DNA of 64,000 nt from Brevundimonas sp. Root1279 (lineage in GTDB: Bacteria > Pseudomonadota > Alphaproteobacteria > Caulobacterales > Caulobacteraceae). Numbering within the stretch: the first letter of the stretch is position 1; every line of letters starts with the position of its first letter. A program made the translations under genes and the position numbers. Below the pieces are notes generated by a model that saw nothing but the letters and a program-made list of their open reading frames with translations, did not search any database and was not told the origin of the DNA. The stretch covers positions 291,686 through 355,685 of the forward strand of contig NZ_LMEB01000009.1 of NCBI RefSeq assembly GCF_001425945.1, read 5' to 3'. This document shows, piece by piece, positions 1 to 11,039 of the stretch.

Positions 1-966
1 CTCGAACCCTTCCTCGAGCTGCTGCGCGACGAATCGATCCTCAAGGTCTTCCACGCCGCGCGCCAGGACGTCGAAATCTTCGTGAAGCTGGGCGCCATGC
101 CCAAGCCGATGTTCGACACCCAGGTCGCCGCCATGGCCGCCGGCTTCGGCGATCAGGTCTCGTACGAGGCTCTGGTCCGCCAGATGCTGCGTCAGGAAGT
201 CGACAAGGGCAGCCGGTTCACTGACTGGGCTCGCCGCCCGCTGTCGGACGCCCAGCTGGTCTACGCCCTGGGCGACGTGACCCACCTCGCGGCCCTGTAT
301 CCCAAGCTGCGTGACCGCCTGAACAAGGACGGGCGCCTGGAGTGGGTCATGGCCGAGATGGAGGACCTGACCGATCCGGCCCTCTACGACACCGATCCGG
401 AAAAGGCCTGGAAGCGGCTGAAGCCCAAGAAGTACGCGGCCAAATACCTGGCGGCCTTCGTGTCCGCCGCCGTATGGCGCGAGCGCGCCGCCCAGGAGCG
501 CGACCAGCCGCGCGGCCGCATCCTCAAGGACGAGGCCATCGACGAGATCGCCGCCCAGGGCCCGACCGATCCGGACGCCTTCAACCGCCTTCGCTCGGTG
601 CCCAAAGGCTTCGGCGCCTCGCGCCTGGGCCTGGAGTTGATCGCCGAGCTCAAGCGCGTGCTGGCCGATCCGGAGGCCCACGCGCCCAAGCTGGAGCGTC
701 CCGCCCACAACCAGCCTGCGCCGCCGTCGGTGGTCGAGCTGCTGAAGGTCCTGCTCAAGGCCAAGAGCGACAACGCGGGCGTGGCCACCAAGCTGATCGC
801 CAACGTCGCCGACCTCGAGAAGATCGCCCTGGACGACAACGCCGAGGTCGAGGCCCTGCACGGCTGGCGCCGCCAGCTGTTCGGCGAGGATGCGCTCAAG
901 CTCAAGCGCGGCGAGATCGCCCTGGTCCTGAACGGGCCGCGGGTCGAGGTCGTCGAGATCGAATAG
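1..966 (+). CDS. rnd: Ribonuclease D, 5' end missing
   Basis: The reading frame is open from the first base of the window, so the gene begins outside it; 321 residues remain of a family usually near 380. RNase D is a 3'-5' exoribonuclease that trims tRNA precursors and other stable RNAs. The visible part starts inside the DEDD exonuclease domain. HAARQDVEIF carries a conserved acidic residue, and YALGD matches the third exonuclease motif (Y-x3-D). An HRDC-type helical region follows at roughly residues 155-235 (WRERAAQERDQPRG onward). The first in-frame ATG at 82 is internal, not the start. A strong bidirectional terminator follows the stop. Confidence 0.9.
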   Translation, partial: LEPFLELLRDESILKVFHAARQDVEIFVKLGAMPKPMFDTQVAAMAAGFGDQVSYEALVRQMLRQEVDKGSRFTDWARRPLSDAQLVYALGDVTHLAALYPKLRDRLNKDGRLEWVMAEMEDLTDPALYDTDPEKAWKRLKPKKYAAKYLAAFVSAAVWRERAAQERDQPRGRILKDEAIDEIAAQGPTDPDAFNRLRSVPKGFGASRLGLELIAELKRVLADPEAHAPKLERPAHNQPAPPSVVELLKVLLKAKSDNAGVATKLIANVADLEKIALDDNAEVEALHGWRRQLFGEDALKLKRGEIALVLNGPRVEVVEIE

Positions 967-967
967 A

Positions 968-1002
968 AAAAGGGCCGCTCCTTCGAGCGGCCCTTTTGTT
1001 TT
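968..1002. terminator. Bidirectional intrinsic terminator between rnd and the cyclophilin gene
   Basis: GGGCCGCTC (972-980) pairs perfectly with GAGCGGCCC (985-993) around a CTTC loop. The stem is extended by an A-run on the left (968-971) and a T-run on the right (994-997, then GTTTT). It can end transcription of rnd on the plus strand and of the convergent cyclophilin gene on the minus strand. Confidence 0.88.
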
Positions 1003-1462
1003 AGGCCACCGTGGCCTTGACGATCTTGCCCGGGTTGCGGGGCGGCTCGCCCTTCGGCAGGGCGTCGACGTGGTCCATGCCTTCAATGACTTCGCCCCAG
1101 ACCGTGTACTGGCGGTCGAGGAAGGTGGCGTCGTCGAAGCAGATGAAGAACTGGCTGTTGGCGCTGTTCGGATCCGAGGTGCGGGCCATGGAGCAGACGC
1201 CGCGGACGTGCGGCTCGGCCGAGAACTCGGCCTTCAGGTTCGGCTTCTTCGAGCCCGAGGTGCCGGTGCCGGTCGGATCGCCGCCTTGGGCCATGAAGCC
1301 CGGGATGACGCGGTGGAAGACCACGCCGTCGTAGAAGCCTTCTTCAGCCAGCTCGGTGATGCGGGCGACGTGGCCGGGGGCCAGGTCGGGGCGCAGCTTG
1401 ATGACGACGTCGCGTTGTTCGCCGTCGCCGGTGTCGAGGGAGAAGGTCAGGGTTTCGGCCAT
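1001..1462 (-). CDS. Peptidyl-prolyl cis-trans isomerase, cyclophilin type
   Basis: Cyclophilin-family prolyl isomerase of 153 residues, the normal size of a one-domain bacterial enzyme. Visible motifs are the active-site FHRVIPGFMAQGGD (Arg of FHRVI is catalytic), SQFFICFDD and YTVWGEVIEGMD near the end. The start is placed at 1462 because AAAGGA lies about eight bases upstream; the frame can be extended to 1510 but that segment does not look like cyclophilin. No signal peptide is seen, so a cytoplasmic location is inferred. It converges on rnd across a shared terminator. Confidence 0.92.
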   Translation of the reverse strand: MAETLTFSLDTGDGEQRDVVIKLRPDLAPGHVARITELAEEGFYDGVVFHRVIPGFMAQGGDPTGTGTSGSKKPNLKAEFSAEPHVRGVCSMARTSDPNSANSQFFICFDDATFLDRQYTVWGEVIEGMDHVDALPKGEPPRNPGKIVKATVA

Positions 1463-1544
1463 CGGCGCGGTCCTTTGCACTAAAGGGGAAGGGAAAGTGG
1501 CGCGGGTCATAGCCCGTGATCGCCGTCGCCGCTATGTGGGAAGC

Positions 1545-2251
1545 ATGAGTGACGAGGAAAAGCCCGTAGAACGCCGCCGCATGGTCCGTCCGCCCTCGGG
1601 CGGGACCGCTGCCGGTCGTGGCATGGGCACCAAGATGAAGACGGCGGACACCAAGTCGATGTCCAGCCAGCAGTGGATCAAGCGTCAGCTGTCCGACAAA
1701 TGGTCCGAGAAGGCCCGCGCCGAGGGCTGGCGCAGCCGCGCCGCCTTCAAGCTGATCGAGATCGACGATCGTTTCCGCCTGATCAAGACGGGCAGCCGGG
1801 TCATCGACCTGGGCGCGGCTCCGGGCGGCTGGGTGCAGGTGGCGCTTCAGCGGGGGGCCAAGGCGGTGGTCGGGGTCGACCTGCTGCCGATCGAGCCGAT
1901 CCCCGGCGCCGAGCTGGTGCAGGCCGACTTCACGCATCCGGGCGTCGATCAACAGATGATCGACCTGCTGGGCGGGCCGCCTGACCTGGTCCTGTCCGAC
2001 ATGGCCCACAACACCGTCGGACACCGCCAGACCGATCACCTCAAGATCATCGCCCTGATTGAGATCGCCGCCGACTTCGCCATCCGCACGCTCAAGCCGG
2101 GCGGGCATTTCGTGTCGAAGAATTTCCAGGGCGGCGACGCCGGCGGCGTGCTGACGCGGCTGCGCGCCGAGTTTGAGACGGTGAAGTATGTGAAGCCCGC
2201 CTCGAGCCGTAAGGACAGCGCCGAGGTCTTCCTGGTGGCGTTGAACAAGCG

Positions 2252-2255
<4 letters not shown>
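1545..2255 (+). CDS. rlmE: 23S rRNA (uridine-2'-O)-methyltransferase RlmE (FtsJ/RrmJ)
   Basis: RlmE methylates the 2'-O of U2552 in the A-loop of 23S rRNA using S-adenosylmethionine. The 236-residue protein has motif I DLGAAPGGW and the K-D-K-E catalytic set: K of RAAFKL, D of DLVLSDMAHNT, K of VSKNFQG and E of SAEVFLVAL. The start is MSDEEKPVE at 1545; the frame stays open to 1356 but the extra codons overlap the divergent cyclophilin gene and look like noise. An Arg-rich N-terminal tail of about 45 residues precedes the fold. The stop is shared, through CTAG, with the convergent downstream gene. Confidence 0.93.
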
Positions 2256-4403
<2,148 letters not shown>

Positions 4404-4423
4404 GAAGGGGAGGGCCGGCAGGC

Positions 4424-4822
4424 ATGGATATGACGCCTGAGTTCATCATGCTGGCCTTCACCCTGATCCTGGCGCTGGTCCAGATCGGGGCCGCCGCCAT
4501 AGCCCGCACCGCCGAGCTCGGCGCCAAATGGAACGCGGGACCGCGCGATGCCGAGGTCCCGCCGCCCGGCAAGCTGGCCGGCCGCCTCATGCGGGCCCAG
4601 GCCAATCTGTTCGAGACCCTGCCGATCTTCGCCGCCGCCGTGATCATGGCGCATATCGCCGGTAAGGACGGGCAACTGACCTTCCTGGGCGCCCACCTCT
4701 ATTTCTTCGGCCGGGTGATCTACCTGCCGCTCTACGCCTTCGGCGTGCCCTATATCCGCACCCTGGCCTGGCTCGCCGCCGCCGCCGGGCTGGTGATGTG
4801 CATCGTCGCCCTGTTTGTCTGA
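4424..4822 (+). CDS. MAPEG-family membrane protein
   Basis: This 132-residue integral membrane protein has about four hydrophobic segments (near residues 8-28, 60-78, 84-100 and 110-130). The conserved region RLMRAQANLFETLPIF (about 54-69) is the hallmark of the MAPEG superfamily, which includes microsomal glutathione transferases and relatives. Most bacterial members have no proven substrate, so no reaction is assigned. It starts 20 bp after guaB and runs just into the start region of the rRNA methyltransferase, so co-transcription with guaB is likely. ATG 4430 is an alternative start. Confidence 0.85.
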   Translation: MDMTPEFIMLAFTLILALVQIGAAAIARTAELGAKWNAGPRDAEVPPPGKLAGRLMRAQANLFETLPIFAAAVIMAHIAGKDGQLTFLGAHLYFFGRVIYLPLYAFGVPYIRTLAWLAAAAGLVMCIVALFV

Positions 4823-4832
4823 AAGAGTTGAA

Positions 4833-6248
4833 TTGACCCCAGCCGCCCGCCTCGCCGCCGCCGCCTCCGTCCTGGACAGCATCGCCCAGGGCCGCGCTCC
4901 GGCCGAAGTCGTTCTCAAGGCCTGGGGACAGACCAATCGCTACGCCGGATCCAAGGATCGTCGCGCCGTCGCCGACCGCGTCTACCGCGTGCTGCGCGCC
5001 CGCGGTCGTTTGGTCTGGGCCATGGGCGGCCGCGAGGACGGCCGGGCCCTGGTCATCGGCTCGCTGAGCCTGATCGACGGCCTGTCGCTGGAAGAGATCG
5101 AGGCCCTGCACTCGGGCGAAGGCTACGGCCCGCGCCCGCTGTCCAAGCAGGAGCGCGCCCGCATTACGGCCGGCGAGGGCGACTTGCCCGGCTGGGCAGC
5201 CGCCGGCCTGCCCGAGTTTGTGGTCGAGGACTTCAAGGCGACCTACGGCGAGCGCTGGACCGAAGAGGCCCGCGAGCTGATGGCCCCGCGCGCCCCGATC
5301 GACCTGCGCGTCAACAGCGCCCGGGCATCGGTGGACGCCGTCCGCACCGAATTGACCGCCGCCGGCCTGGCGCCGGAGCCGACACCCTTCTCGACCTGGG
5401 GCCTGCGCCTGCCGTCCGAGCCGCCGCCGAACGTCCAGGCCCAGGACGCCTTCAAGGCGGGCTGGATCGAAATCCAGGACGAGGGCAGCCAGATCGTCAC
5501 CTGGCTGGCCGGGGCTGGTCTCGACTTCAGGCCGGACAGCATCGTCGTCGATTATTGCGCCGGCGGCGGGGGCAAGACCCTGGCCCTGGCCGCCCAGGCC
5601 CTGCCGGTCGCCAAGGCCGGCGCGAAGCCGGCTGCGAAGCCGGCCGGCTGGTCGCCCACAGGCGGCGACGAGGGCGCAGGCGGCGCCCCGAAGGCCGAAC
5701 TGACCTCGGGCATGACGCTGATCGCCTGCGACGTAGTCCAGAAGCGGCTCGACAACATCCGTCCGCGCCTCGCCCGCGCCGGCGTCGCGGCCGACCTGCG
5801 CCTGCTCGGCCAGAATGGCGGCGGGGTCGAGGACGTCAACGGCAAGGCCGACCTGGTCTTCGTCGACGCGCCCTGCAGCGGCTCCGGCACCTGGCGCCGC
5901 CGTCCCGAGGACGCCTGGCGGCTCAAGGCCGACGAGGTCGAACGCCTGCACGCCCTGCAGTTGCGCATCCTCGAACAGGCCGTTCAGCTGGTGAAGCCGG
6001 GCGGACGCCTAGTCTATGTCACCTGCTCGATGCTGAGCCGCGAGAACGAGGCCACGACCGAGGCCTTCGAAGCGGCGCACCCGGGCTTCCGCCCGGTGGC
6101 GATCGCCGACCTGATGTCGTCCCCGACGCTCACGGACGCCGCCCGGGCCCGGCTGGCCGAGGTCGCTTCGGGTCATCGCCTGCGGCTGTCCCCGGCCTCC
6201 ACCAACACCGACGGCTTCTTCGCCGCCGTCTACGAGAGGACGGCGTGA
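4833..6248 (+). CDS. RsmB/NOP-family RNA (cytosine-C5)-methyltransferase
   Basis: This SAM-dependent m5C RNA methyltransferase probably acts on 16S rRNA (RsmB-like). The N-terminal third resembles the NusB-like RNA-binding domain. Motif I is VVDYCAGGGGKT, motif IV DAPCSGSGTWRRRPE, and the catalytic Cys is in VYVTCSM. I prefer the TTG start at 4833 (TPAARLAAAASVLD) because AAAGAG stands about five bases upstream and relatives begin this way; an upstream TTG at 4815 is possible. An Ala/Lys/Pro-rich insertion of about 35 residues (nt about 5600-5715) follows motif I and is unusual. The stop overlaps the next start (GTGA). Confidence 0.88.
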   Translation: MTPAARLAAAASVLDSIAQGRAPAEVVLKAWGQTNRYAGSKDRRAVADRVYRVLRARGRLVWAMGGREDGRALVIGSLSLIDGLSLEEIEALHSGEGYGPRPLSKQERARITAGEGDLPGWAAAGLPEFVVEDFKATYGERWTEEARELMAPRAPIDLRVNSARASVDAVRTELTAAGLAPEPTPFSTWGLRLPSEPPPNVQAQDAFKAGWIEIQDEGSQIVTWLAGAGLDFRPDSIVVDYCAGGGGKTLALAAQALPVAKAGAKPAAKPAGWSPTGGDEGAGGAPKAELTSGMTLIACDVVQKRLDNIRPRLARAGVAADLRLLGQNGGGVEDVNGKADLVFVDAPCSGSGTWRRRPEDAWRLKADEVERLHALQLRILEQAVQLVKPGGRLVYVTCSMLSRENEATTEAFEAAHPGFRPVAIADLMSSPTLTDAARARLAEVASGHRLRLSPASTNTDGFFAAVYERTA

Positions 6249-6958
6249 ACGGGAGCTGGTCCCTCCAGACCTACGGCGACCTTTCCGTCCTCTGCGTGAT
6301 GGCGGCGCCGGCCGAGTACGGCCCGGCGCTCCGCGCGCGCATCCAGCCCCTGATCACCGGCGTCGGCCCGGTCGAGGCGGCCGTCGCCCTGTCGGCGACC
6401 CTGGCCCGGCTGGAGGCGGCCGGCCATCCGCCGGACCTGATCGTCTCGCTCGGCTCCTGCGGCTCGCGCGATCTCGAGCACGCGGCCGTCTACCAGGTCG
6501 CCTCGGTCGCCTATCGCGACATGGACGCCAGCGTCCTCGGCTTTGAGAAGGGCGTCACGCCGCTGCTCGACCTGCCGCCGGTCATGAGCCTGCCTTGCCC
6601 CGTGCCTGGCCTGCCCACGGCCCGCTTGTCGACCGGCGCGAACGTGGTCTCCGGAGCCGCCTATGACGCCATCGACGCCGACATGGTCGACATGGAGACC
6701 TTCGCCCTGCTGCGCGCCGCCCAGACCTTCGGCACGCCCCTTGTGGCCCTGCGTGGCGTCAGCGACGGCCGCTCCGAACTGACGAAGCTGGAGGACTGGA
6801 CCTCCACCCTGCATCACGTGGACGTCAATCTGGCCGAGGCCATGGATCGCCTCGCCGAGGTCCTGACGACCCAAGGCCTCGCCGCCCTTGATCCGGGCGG
6901 CCCGAAGCTTCAAGACCCCGCCCATTCCCCGATTGCCCCGAATCTGGAACGCCCATGA
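6245..6958 (+). CDS. MTA/SAH nucleosidase-family protein
   Basis: This 237-residue protein resembles 5'-methylthioadenosine / S-adenosylhomocysteine nucleosidase, which releases adenine from those by-products. Family landmarks are an early Glu (MAAPAEYG), the Gly-rich [10 protein letters not shown], the purine-binding [12 protein letters not shown] with its Glu, and the catalytic Asp in [10 protein letters not shown]. The GTG start overlaps the preceding methyltransferase stop, and its own stop overlaps guaA as ATGA, so the three are translationally coupled. A later ATG at 6299 would cut away the first strand of the fold and is less likely. Substrate choice cannot be settled from sequence alone. 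Confidence 0.8.
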   Translation: MNGSWSLQTYGDLSVLCVMAAPAEYGPALRARIQPLITGVGPVEAAVALSATLARLEAAGHPPDLIVSLGSCGSRDLEHAAVYQVASVAYRDMDASVLGFEKGVTPLLDLPPVMSLPCPVPGLPTARLSTGANVVSGAAYDAIDADMVDMETFALLRAAQTFGTPLVALRGVSDGRSELTKLEDWTSTLHHVDVNLAEAMDRLAEVLTTQGLAALDPGGPKLQDPAHSPIAPNLERP

Positions 6959-8514
6959 CCGCCGCCAACCACCAGTCCGTGCTGATCGTAGACTTCGGCA
7001 GCCAGGTGACCCAGCTGATCGCCCGGCGTCTGCGCGAGGCGAGCGTCTATTGCGAGATCCACCCGTTCGATAAGGCCGAGGCGGCGCTGGCGGCGATGCG
7101 TCCGGCGGCGATCATTCTGTCGGGCGGCCCTGAGAGCGTGCACGAGGAGGGCAGTCCCCGGGCGCCGCAGGGCGTGTTCGAGGCGGGCGTGCCGGTGCTC
7201 GGCATTTGCTATGGCGAGATGACCCTGTGCGAACAGCTCGGCGGCAAGGTCGAGGGCGGCCACTCCCGCGAGTTCGGCCGCGCCGAGATCACCATCGAAA
7301 AGGACTCACCCCTGCTGGCCGACCTGGCCCCTATCGGCGAGGAAGAGACGGTCTGGATGAGCCATGGCGACAAGATCGTCGCCATTCCCGAGGGCTTCGA
7401 CGTCGTCGCCTCCTCGCCCGGCTCGCCCTATGCGGTGATCGCCGACGAGACCCGTCGGTTCTATGGCGTTCAGTTCCACCCGGAGGTGATGCACACCCCG
7501 CGCGGCGCGACCATGCTGAAGAACTTCACCCACCGGATCGCCGGCCTGTCGGGTGACTGGACCATGGCCGCCTATCGCGATGAAAAGATCGCCCAGATCC
7601 GCGCCCAGGTCGGTTCGGCCAAGGTCATCTGCGGCCTGTCGGGCGGCGTCGACTCCTCCGTCGCCGCGGTGCTGATCCACGAGGCCATCGGCGACCAGCT
7701 GACCTGCGTCTTCGTCGACACCGGCCTGCTGCGCAAGGACGAGGCCAAGCAGGTCACCACGCTCTTCCGGGAGCACTACAACATCCCGCTGATCCACGTT
7801 GATGCGTCTAAGGAATTCCTTGGCGAGCTGGCGGGCCAGTCGGACCCCGAAACCAAGCGCAAAACCATCGGCCGGGTCTTCATCGAGGTCTTCGACCGCG
7901 AAGCCGCCAAGATCGAGGGCGCCGAGTTCCTCGCTCAGGGCACCCTTTATCCCGACGTGATCGAGAGCGTGTCGTCGTCGAGCGGCAAGGCCCACGTGAT
8001 CAAGAGTCACCACAACGTCGGCGGCCTGCCGGACTATATGAAGCTGAAGCTGGTCGAGCCGCTGCGCGAACTGTTCAAGGACGAGGTCCGCGCCCTGGGC
8101 CGCGAGCTGGGTCTGACCGACGCCTTCGTGGGCCGCCACCCGTTTCCAGGGCCCGGCCTGGCCATCCGCATCCCCGGCGAGATCACTCCGGAGGCCGTCG
8201 CCACCCTGCAGGACGCCGACGCCATCTACTTGGAAGAGATCCGCAACGCCGGCCTCTACGACCAGATCTGGCAGGCCTTCGCCGTGCTGCTGCCGGTCAA
8301 GACGGTCGGCGTCATGGGCGACGCGCGCACCTATGAGAAGGTGCTGGCCCTGCGCGCCGTCACCTCGACCGACGGCATGACCGCCGACTTCTTCCAGTTC
8401 CCCTGGGATGTCCTGGCCAAGACCGCCACCCGGATCATCAACGAGGTCCGCGGCGTCAACCGCGTGGTCTATGACGTGACCTCGAAGCCCCCTGGCACGA
8501 TCGAGTGGGAATAA
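6955..8514 (+). CDS. guaA: GMP synthase (glutamine-hydrolysing)
   Basis: GuaA aminates XMP to GMP using glutamine and ATP. The 519 residues contain a class I glutamine amidotransferase (about 8-200) with nucleophile Cys85 in GICYGEM and His in VQFHPEV. The ATP pyrophosphatase domain has the P-loop [10 protein letters not shown], and the dimerisation domain ends in [10 protein letters not shown], the typical GuaA C-terminus. Its ATG overlaps the nucleosidase stop by four bases. With guaB at 2943 it completes the IMP-to-GMP route. Confidence 0.97.
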   Translation: MTAANHQSVLIVDFGSQVTQLIARRLREASVYCEIHPFDKAEAALAAMRPAAIILSGGPESVHEEGSPRAPQGVFEAGVPVLGICYGEMTLCEQLGGKVEGGHSREFGRAEITIEKDSPLLADLAPIGEEETVWMSHGDKIVAIPEGFDVVASSPGSPYAVIADETRRFYGVQFHPEVMHTPRGATMLKNFTHRIAGLSGDWTMAAYRDEKIAQIRAQVGSAKVICGLSGGVDSSVAAVLIHEAIGDQLTCVFVDTGLLRKDEAKQVTTLFREHYNIPLIHVDASKEFLGELAGQSDPETKRKTIGRVFIEVFDREAAKIEGAEFLAQGTLYPDVIESVSSSSGKAHVIKSHHNVGGLPDYMKLKLVEPLRELFKDEVRALGRELGLTDAFVGRHPFPGPGLAIRIPGEITPEAVATLQDADAIYLEEIRNAGLYDQIWQAFAVLLPVKTVGVMGDARTYEKVLALRAVTSTDGMTADFFQFPWDVLAKTATRIINEVRGVNRVVYDVTSKPPGTIEWE

Positions 8515-8610
8515 GCGCGGCCAGCTGCTGATCGTCTTGCGGATCGAGCGTCCCATTCCCTTCTAGCGGTTACGCCTGCGCGTCGCGGGCTCTGGCCGCA
8601 GGAGCACGCC

Positions 8611-9582
8611 ATGCAAGCCGTCCGCATATCCGAGACCGGCGGGCCGGAGGTGTTGCGCCTCGTCGAGGTCGAGACGCCCGAGCCCGGCCCAGGCGAAATC
8701 CGGGTCCGGCACCACGCGATCGGGCTCAACTTCATCGAGATCTACCAGCGCAGCGGCCTCTATTCGATCCCGCTTCCGGGCGGACTCGGGCAGGAGGCGG
8801 CGGGCGTCGTCGAGGCCGTGGGGCCCGGGGTGACGCGGTTCGCGACGGGCGACCGCGTCGCCTACGCCAGCGGCCCGCCCGGCGCCTATGCCGAGGCGCA
8901 TGTGGTGCGGGCGGATCGCACTGTCAGGGTCCCTGAGCGCGTGTCCTTCGAGGTCGCGGCCGCGTCCATGCTGAAGGGCATGACGGCCGAATACCTGGTG
9001 CGGCGGACGTTTCGCGTTGAAGCGGGGATGACCATCCTGGTGCATGCGGCGGCCGGCGGCGTCGGCACCCTGCTGTCCCAGTGGGCGGTCTCGCTCGGCG
9101 CGCGGGTGATCGGCACGGCCGGATCGCCGGAGAAGGCGGCTTTCGCCCGCTCCGTCGGCTGCGCGGAGGTCATTCAGTATCGTGAGGAGGACGTCGCCGC
9201 CCGGGTCCGCGAACTGACCGCAGGCGAAGGCGTGCCCGTCGTCTACGATTCCGTCGGGGCGGCCACGTTCGAGGCCTCGCTGGCATCCCTGAGCCGGCGC
9301 GGCTGCCTCGTCAGCTTCGGTAATGCGTCCGGCCCTGTTCCACCTGTTTCGCCCCTTCGATTGAGCCAGGCGGGGTCGCTCTACCTGACCCGGCCGACGC
9401 TCGGGGACTACGTCGCCACCGAGGTGGAGTTGGACGCGAGCGCCGCCGCCCTGTTCGACGTCATCGAGCGCGGGGTTGTGACGGTCGAGATCGGCGCGCG
9501 CTTTCCCCTGGCGGAGGTGCGCAAGGCCCACGAGACCCTGGAAAGTCGCCGCGCCCGGGGGTCTTCGATCCTTCTGCCCTAG
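8611..9582 (+). CDS. NADPH:quinone oxidoreductase, zinc-free MDR family
   Basis: A 323-residue medium-chain dehydrogenase/reductase of the quinone oxidoreductase group. The N-terminal GroES-like domain includes LNFIEIYQRSGLY and lacks the zinc-ligand cysteines of alcohol dehydrogenases. The nucleotide-binding Rossmann motif is HAAAGGVGTLLSQWA (about 149-163). It probably reduces quinones or similar electrophiles with NADPH in the cytoplasm. It starts 96 bp after guaA and looks like a separate unit. Confidence 0.88.
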   Translation: MQAVRISETGGPEVLRLVEVETPEPGPGEIRVRHHAIGLNFIEIYQRSGLYSIPLPGGLGQEAAGVVEAVGPGVTRFATGDRVAYASGPPGAYAEAHVVRADRTVRVPERVSFEVAAASMLKGMTAEYLVRRTFRVEAGMTILVHAAAGGVGTLLSQWAVSLGARVIGTAGSPEKAAFARSVGCAEVIQYREEDVAARVRELTAGEGVPVVYDSVGAATFEASLASLSRRGCLVSFGNASGPVPPVSPLRLSQAGSLYLTRPTLGDYVATEVELDASAAALFDVIERGVVTVEIGARFPLAEVRKAHETLESRRARGSSILLP

Positions 9583-9673
9583 GACCGAAGGACGCACGCA
9601 CGATCGACCGCGGGTCGCGGCGGAACCCGGGCGGGCCGTCGCCGTTCTCGCCGCTCAGTTTCGGAGCGGGCGC

Positions 9674-9907
9674 GTGACTTCCTACTTCTGCATCGTGAAT
9701 CTGCCGGGCGCACCGTACCGGGAGATCGCCGCGCTTTCGGCTGAGTCAGACGCCGATGCGAAGCGCGAACTCGAGGCCCTGGCCGCCAACTGGCCCGGGT
9801 TCGAGACCATCGCCCTGTATGAGGGCGAGCGGCCGGTCTCCGTCCTGTCCAATCCCGCCCTGGGCTTCGCCGCAGAACCGCTGGCGCTCTGGGACGAAGC
9901 CGCTTGA
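9674..9907 (+). CDS. Small hypothetical protein
   Basis: A 77-residue acidic protein (YFCIVNLPGAPYREIAALS at the start, PLALWDEAA at the end) with a GTG start and GGAGCGGG about eight bases upstream. No signal peptide or membrane segment is apparent and I do not recognise a family. The stop lies immediately next to the end of the convergent YeiH-type gene. Coding is plausible from the reading-frame bias, but no function can be given. Confidence 0.5.
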   Translation: MTSYFCIVNLPGAPYREIAALSAESDADAKRELEALAANWPGFETIALYEGERPVSVLSNPALGFAAEPLALWDEAA

Positions 9908-10960
9908 TCAGATCCCCAGCAGCCGGATCAGGCCGAGGCTGAGCAGGGCCAGCGCCGCAAGCGACAGGAGAACTGCGCCGACCGTGCGGCCGCCGGCGCG
10001 GGCGACGGCGCGAATATCGGTCTGAAGACCGAGGGCGGCCATCGAAATGACGGTCAGCAGGCCGGAGGCGGCGGCGAGCGTGGGCAGGATGGCCGGCGGA
10101 ATCAGGTCCAGCGAGCGCAGCGCGACCATCACGAGAAAGCCGACGATGAACCAGGGCAACAGACGCGACAGGCCCGGCTTAGCAGCGCCGGGCGCGCGGT
10201 CCCGGAAGACCAGCGACAGGCCCAGGATCACCGGTCCCAGCATCAGCACCCGCACCAGCTTGACTACGGTCCCGGTCTGGGTGGCCAAGGCGCCGAACGG
10301 GGCGGCGGCCGCCAGGACCTGGGGCACCGCATAGACGGTCAGGCCGGCCAGGACGCCGTATTGGGTCTCGGTCATCGACAGCAGGGCGCCGAGCAGCGGC
10401 AGGGTCAGGACGACGACAACGCCCAACACCGCCGTGAAGGCGATCGAGGCGGCGATGTCCTCGCCGTCGGCGTCGATTACGGGCGCGATGGCGGCGATGG
10501 CGGAGTTGCCGCAGATGGCGTTGCCGCAGGCGACCAGCAGAGCCATGCGCGGGTTAAGCCCCAGCATCCGCCCGACGCCGAAGCCGATGACGATGACCAG
10601 GGCGACGAGGGCGAAGATGCCGCCGATCATTCCCAGCCCCAGAGAGGCCAGCACCTCGGCGCTGACCGAGGCGCCGAGAAGGACGACGGCGATCTCCAGC
10701 AGCGTCCGGGCGCTGAAGCCGACGCCGGCCTTGAACCGGGCGCCCGGCGTCCAGACCGTGCGGATCGCAGCGCCGAGCAGGATGGCGACCACCAGGGGCT
10801 CCAACCAGACCTCGCCGATCAGGCTGCGCTCCAGACTGGTCAGGCAGAGGGCCGCGACCGTCACCGCCGCGCACAGCAGCAGCCCCGGCAGCAGCGAGCG
10901 GCCGATCGCCGTGAGGGACGCAACGGGGGGCGACGGGACAGAGGAGGGAGCGGCGCTCAT
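9908..10960 (-). CDS. YeiH/UPF0324 family putative sulfate exporter
   Basis: This 350-residue protein is almost entirely hydrophobic, with about ten membrane segments. It matches the YeiH family (UPF0324), annotated as putative sulfate exporters. Recognisable pieces are LVACGNAICGNSAIAAIAPVI and LAGLTVYAVPQVLAAA. The start is set at 10960 (MSAAPSSVPS); the frame runs to 11062 but that part lies across the divergent regulator's promoter. A LysR-type gene is divergently transcribed 79 bp away, the same pairing as yeiH-yeiE in enterics. Confidence 0.85.
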   Translation of the reverse strand: MSAAPSSVPSPPVASLTAIGRSLLPGLLLCAAVTVAALCLTSLERSLIGEVWLEPLVVAILLGAAIRTVWTPGARFKAGVGFSARTLLEIAVVLLGASVSAEVLASLGLGMIGGIFALVALVIVIGFGVGRMLGLNPRMALLVACGNAICGNSAIAAIAPVIDADGEDIAASIAFTAVLGVVVVLTLPLLGALLSMTETQYGVLAGLTVYAVPQVLAAAAPFGALATQTGTVVKLVRVLMLGPVILGLSLVFRDRAPGAAKPGLSRLLPWFIVGFLVMVALRSLDLIPPAILPTLAAASGLLTVISMAALGLQTDIRAVARAGGRTVGAVLLSLAALALLSLGLIRLLGI

Positions 10961-11039
10961 CCGTGGACTGATGAGCCCGTCCGAGGATGTGGGTCCAACG
11001 GATAATTGTGCTAGGATTGATCCGATTTGGAGATCGTTC
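10961..11039. promoter_or_regulatory. Divergent promoter region with possible LysR operator
   Basis: This 79-bp gap separates the YeiH-type gene and its LysR neighbour and must hold both promoters. It is the only AT-richer stretch here, around GGATAATTGTGCTAGGATTGATCC. An imperfect dyad (GGAT...ATCC) with T-rich and A-rich half-sites fits the loose T-N11-A rule for LysR operators. Support is position and composition only. Confidence 0.4.

Noticed and set aside
5555..6244. Long upstream frame of the nucleosidase gene
   Set aside because: It is the +1 shadow of the rRNA methyltransferase; nucleosidase similarity begins only after 6245.
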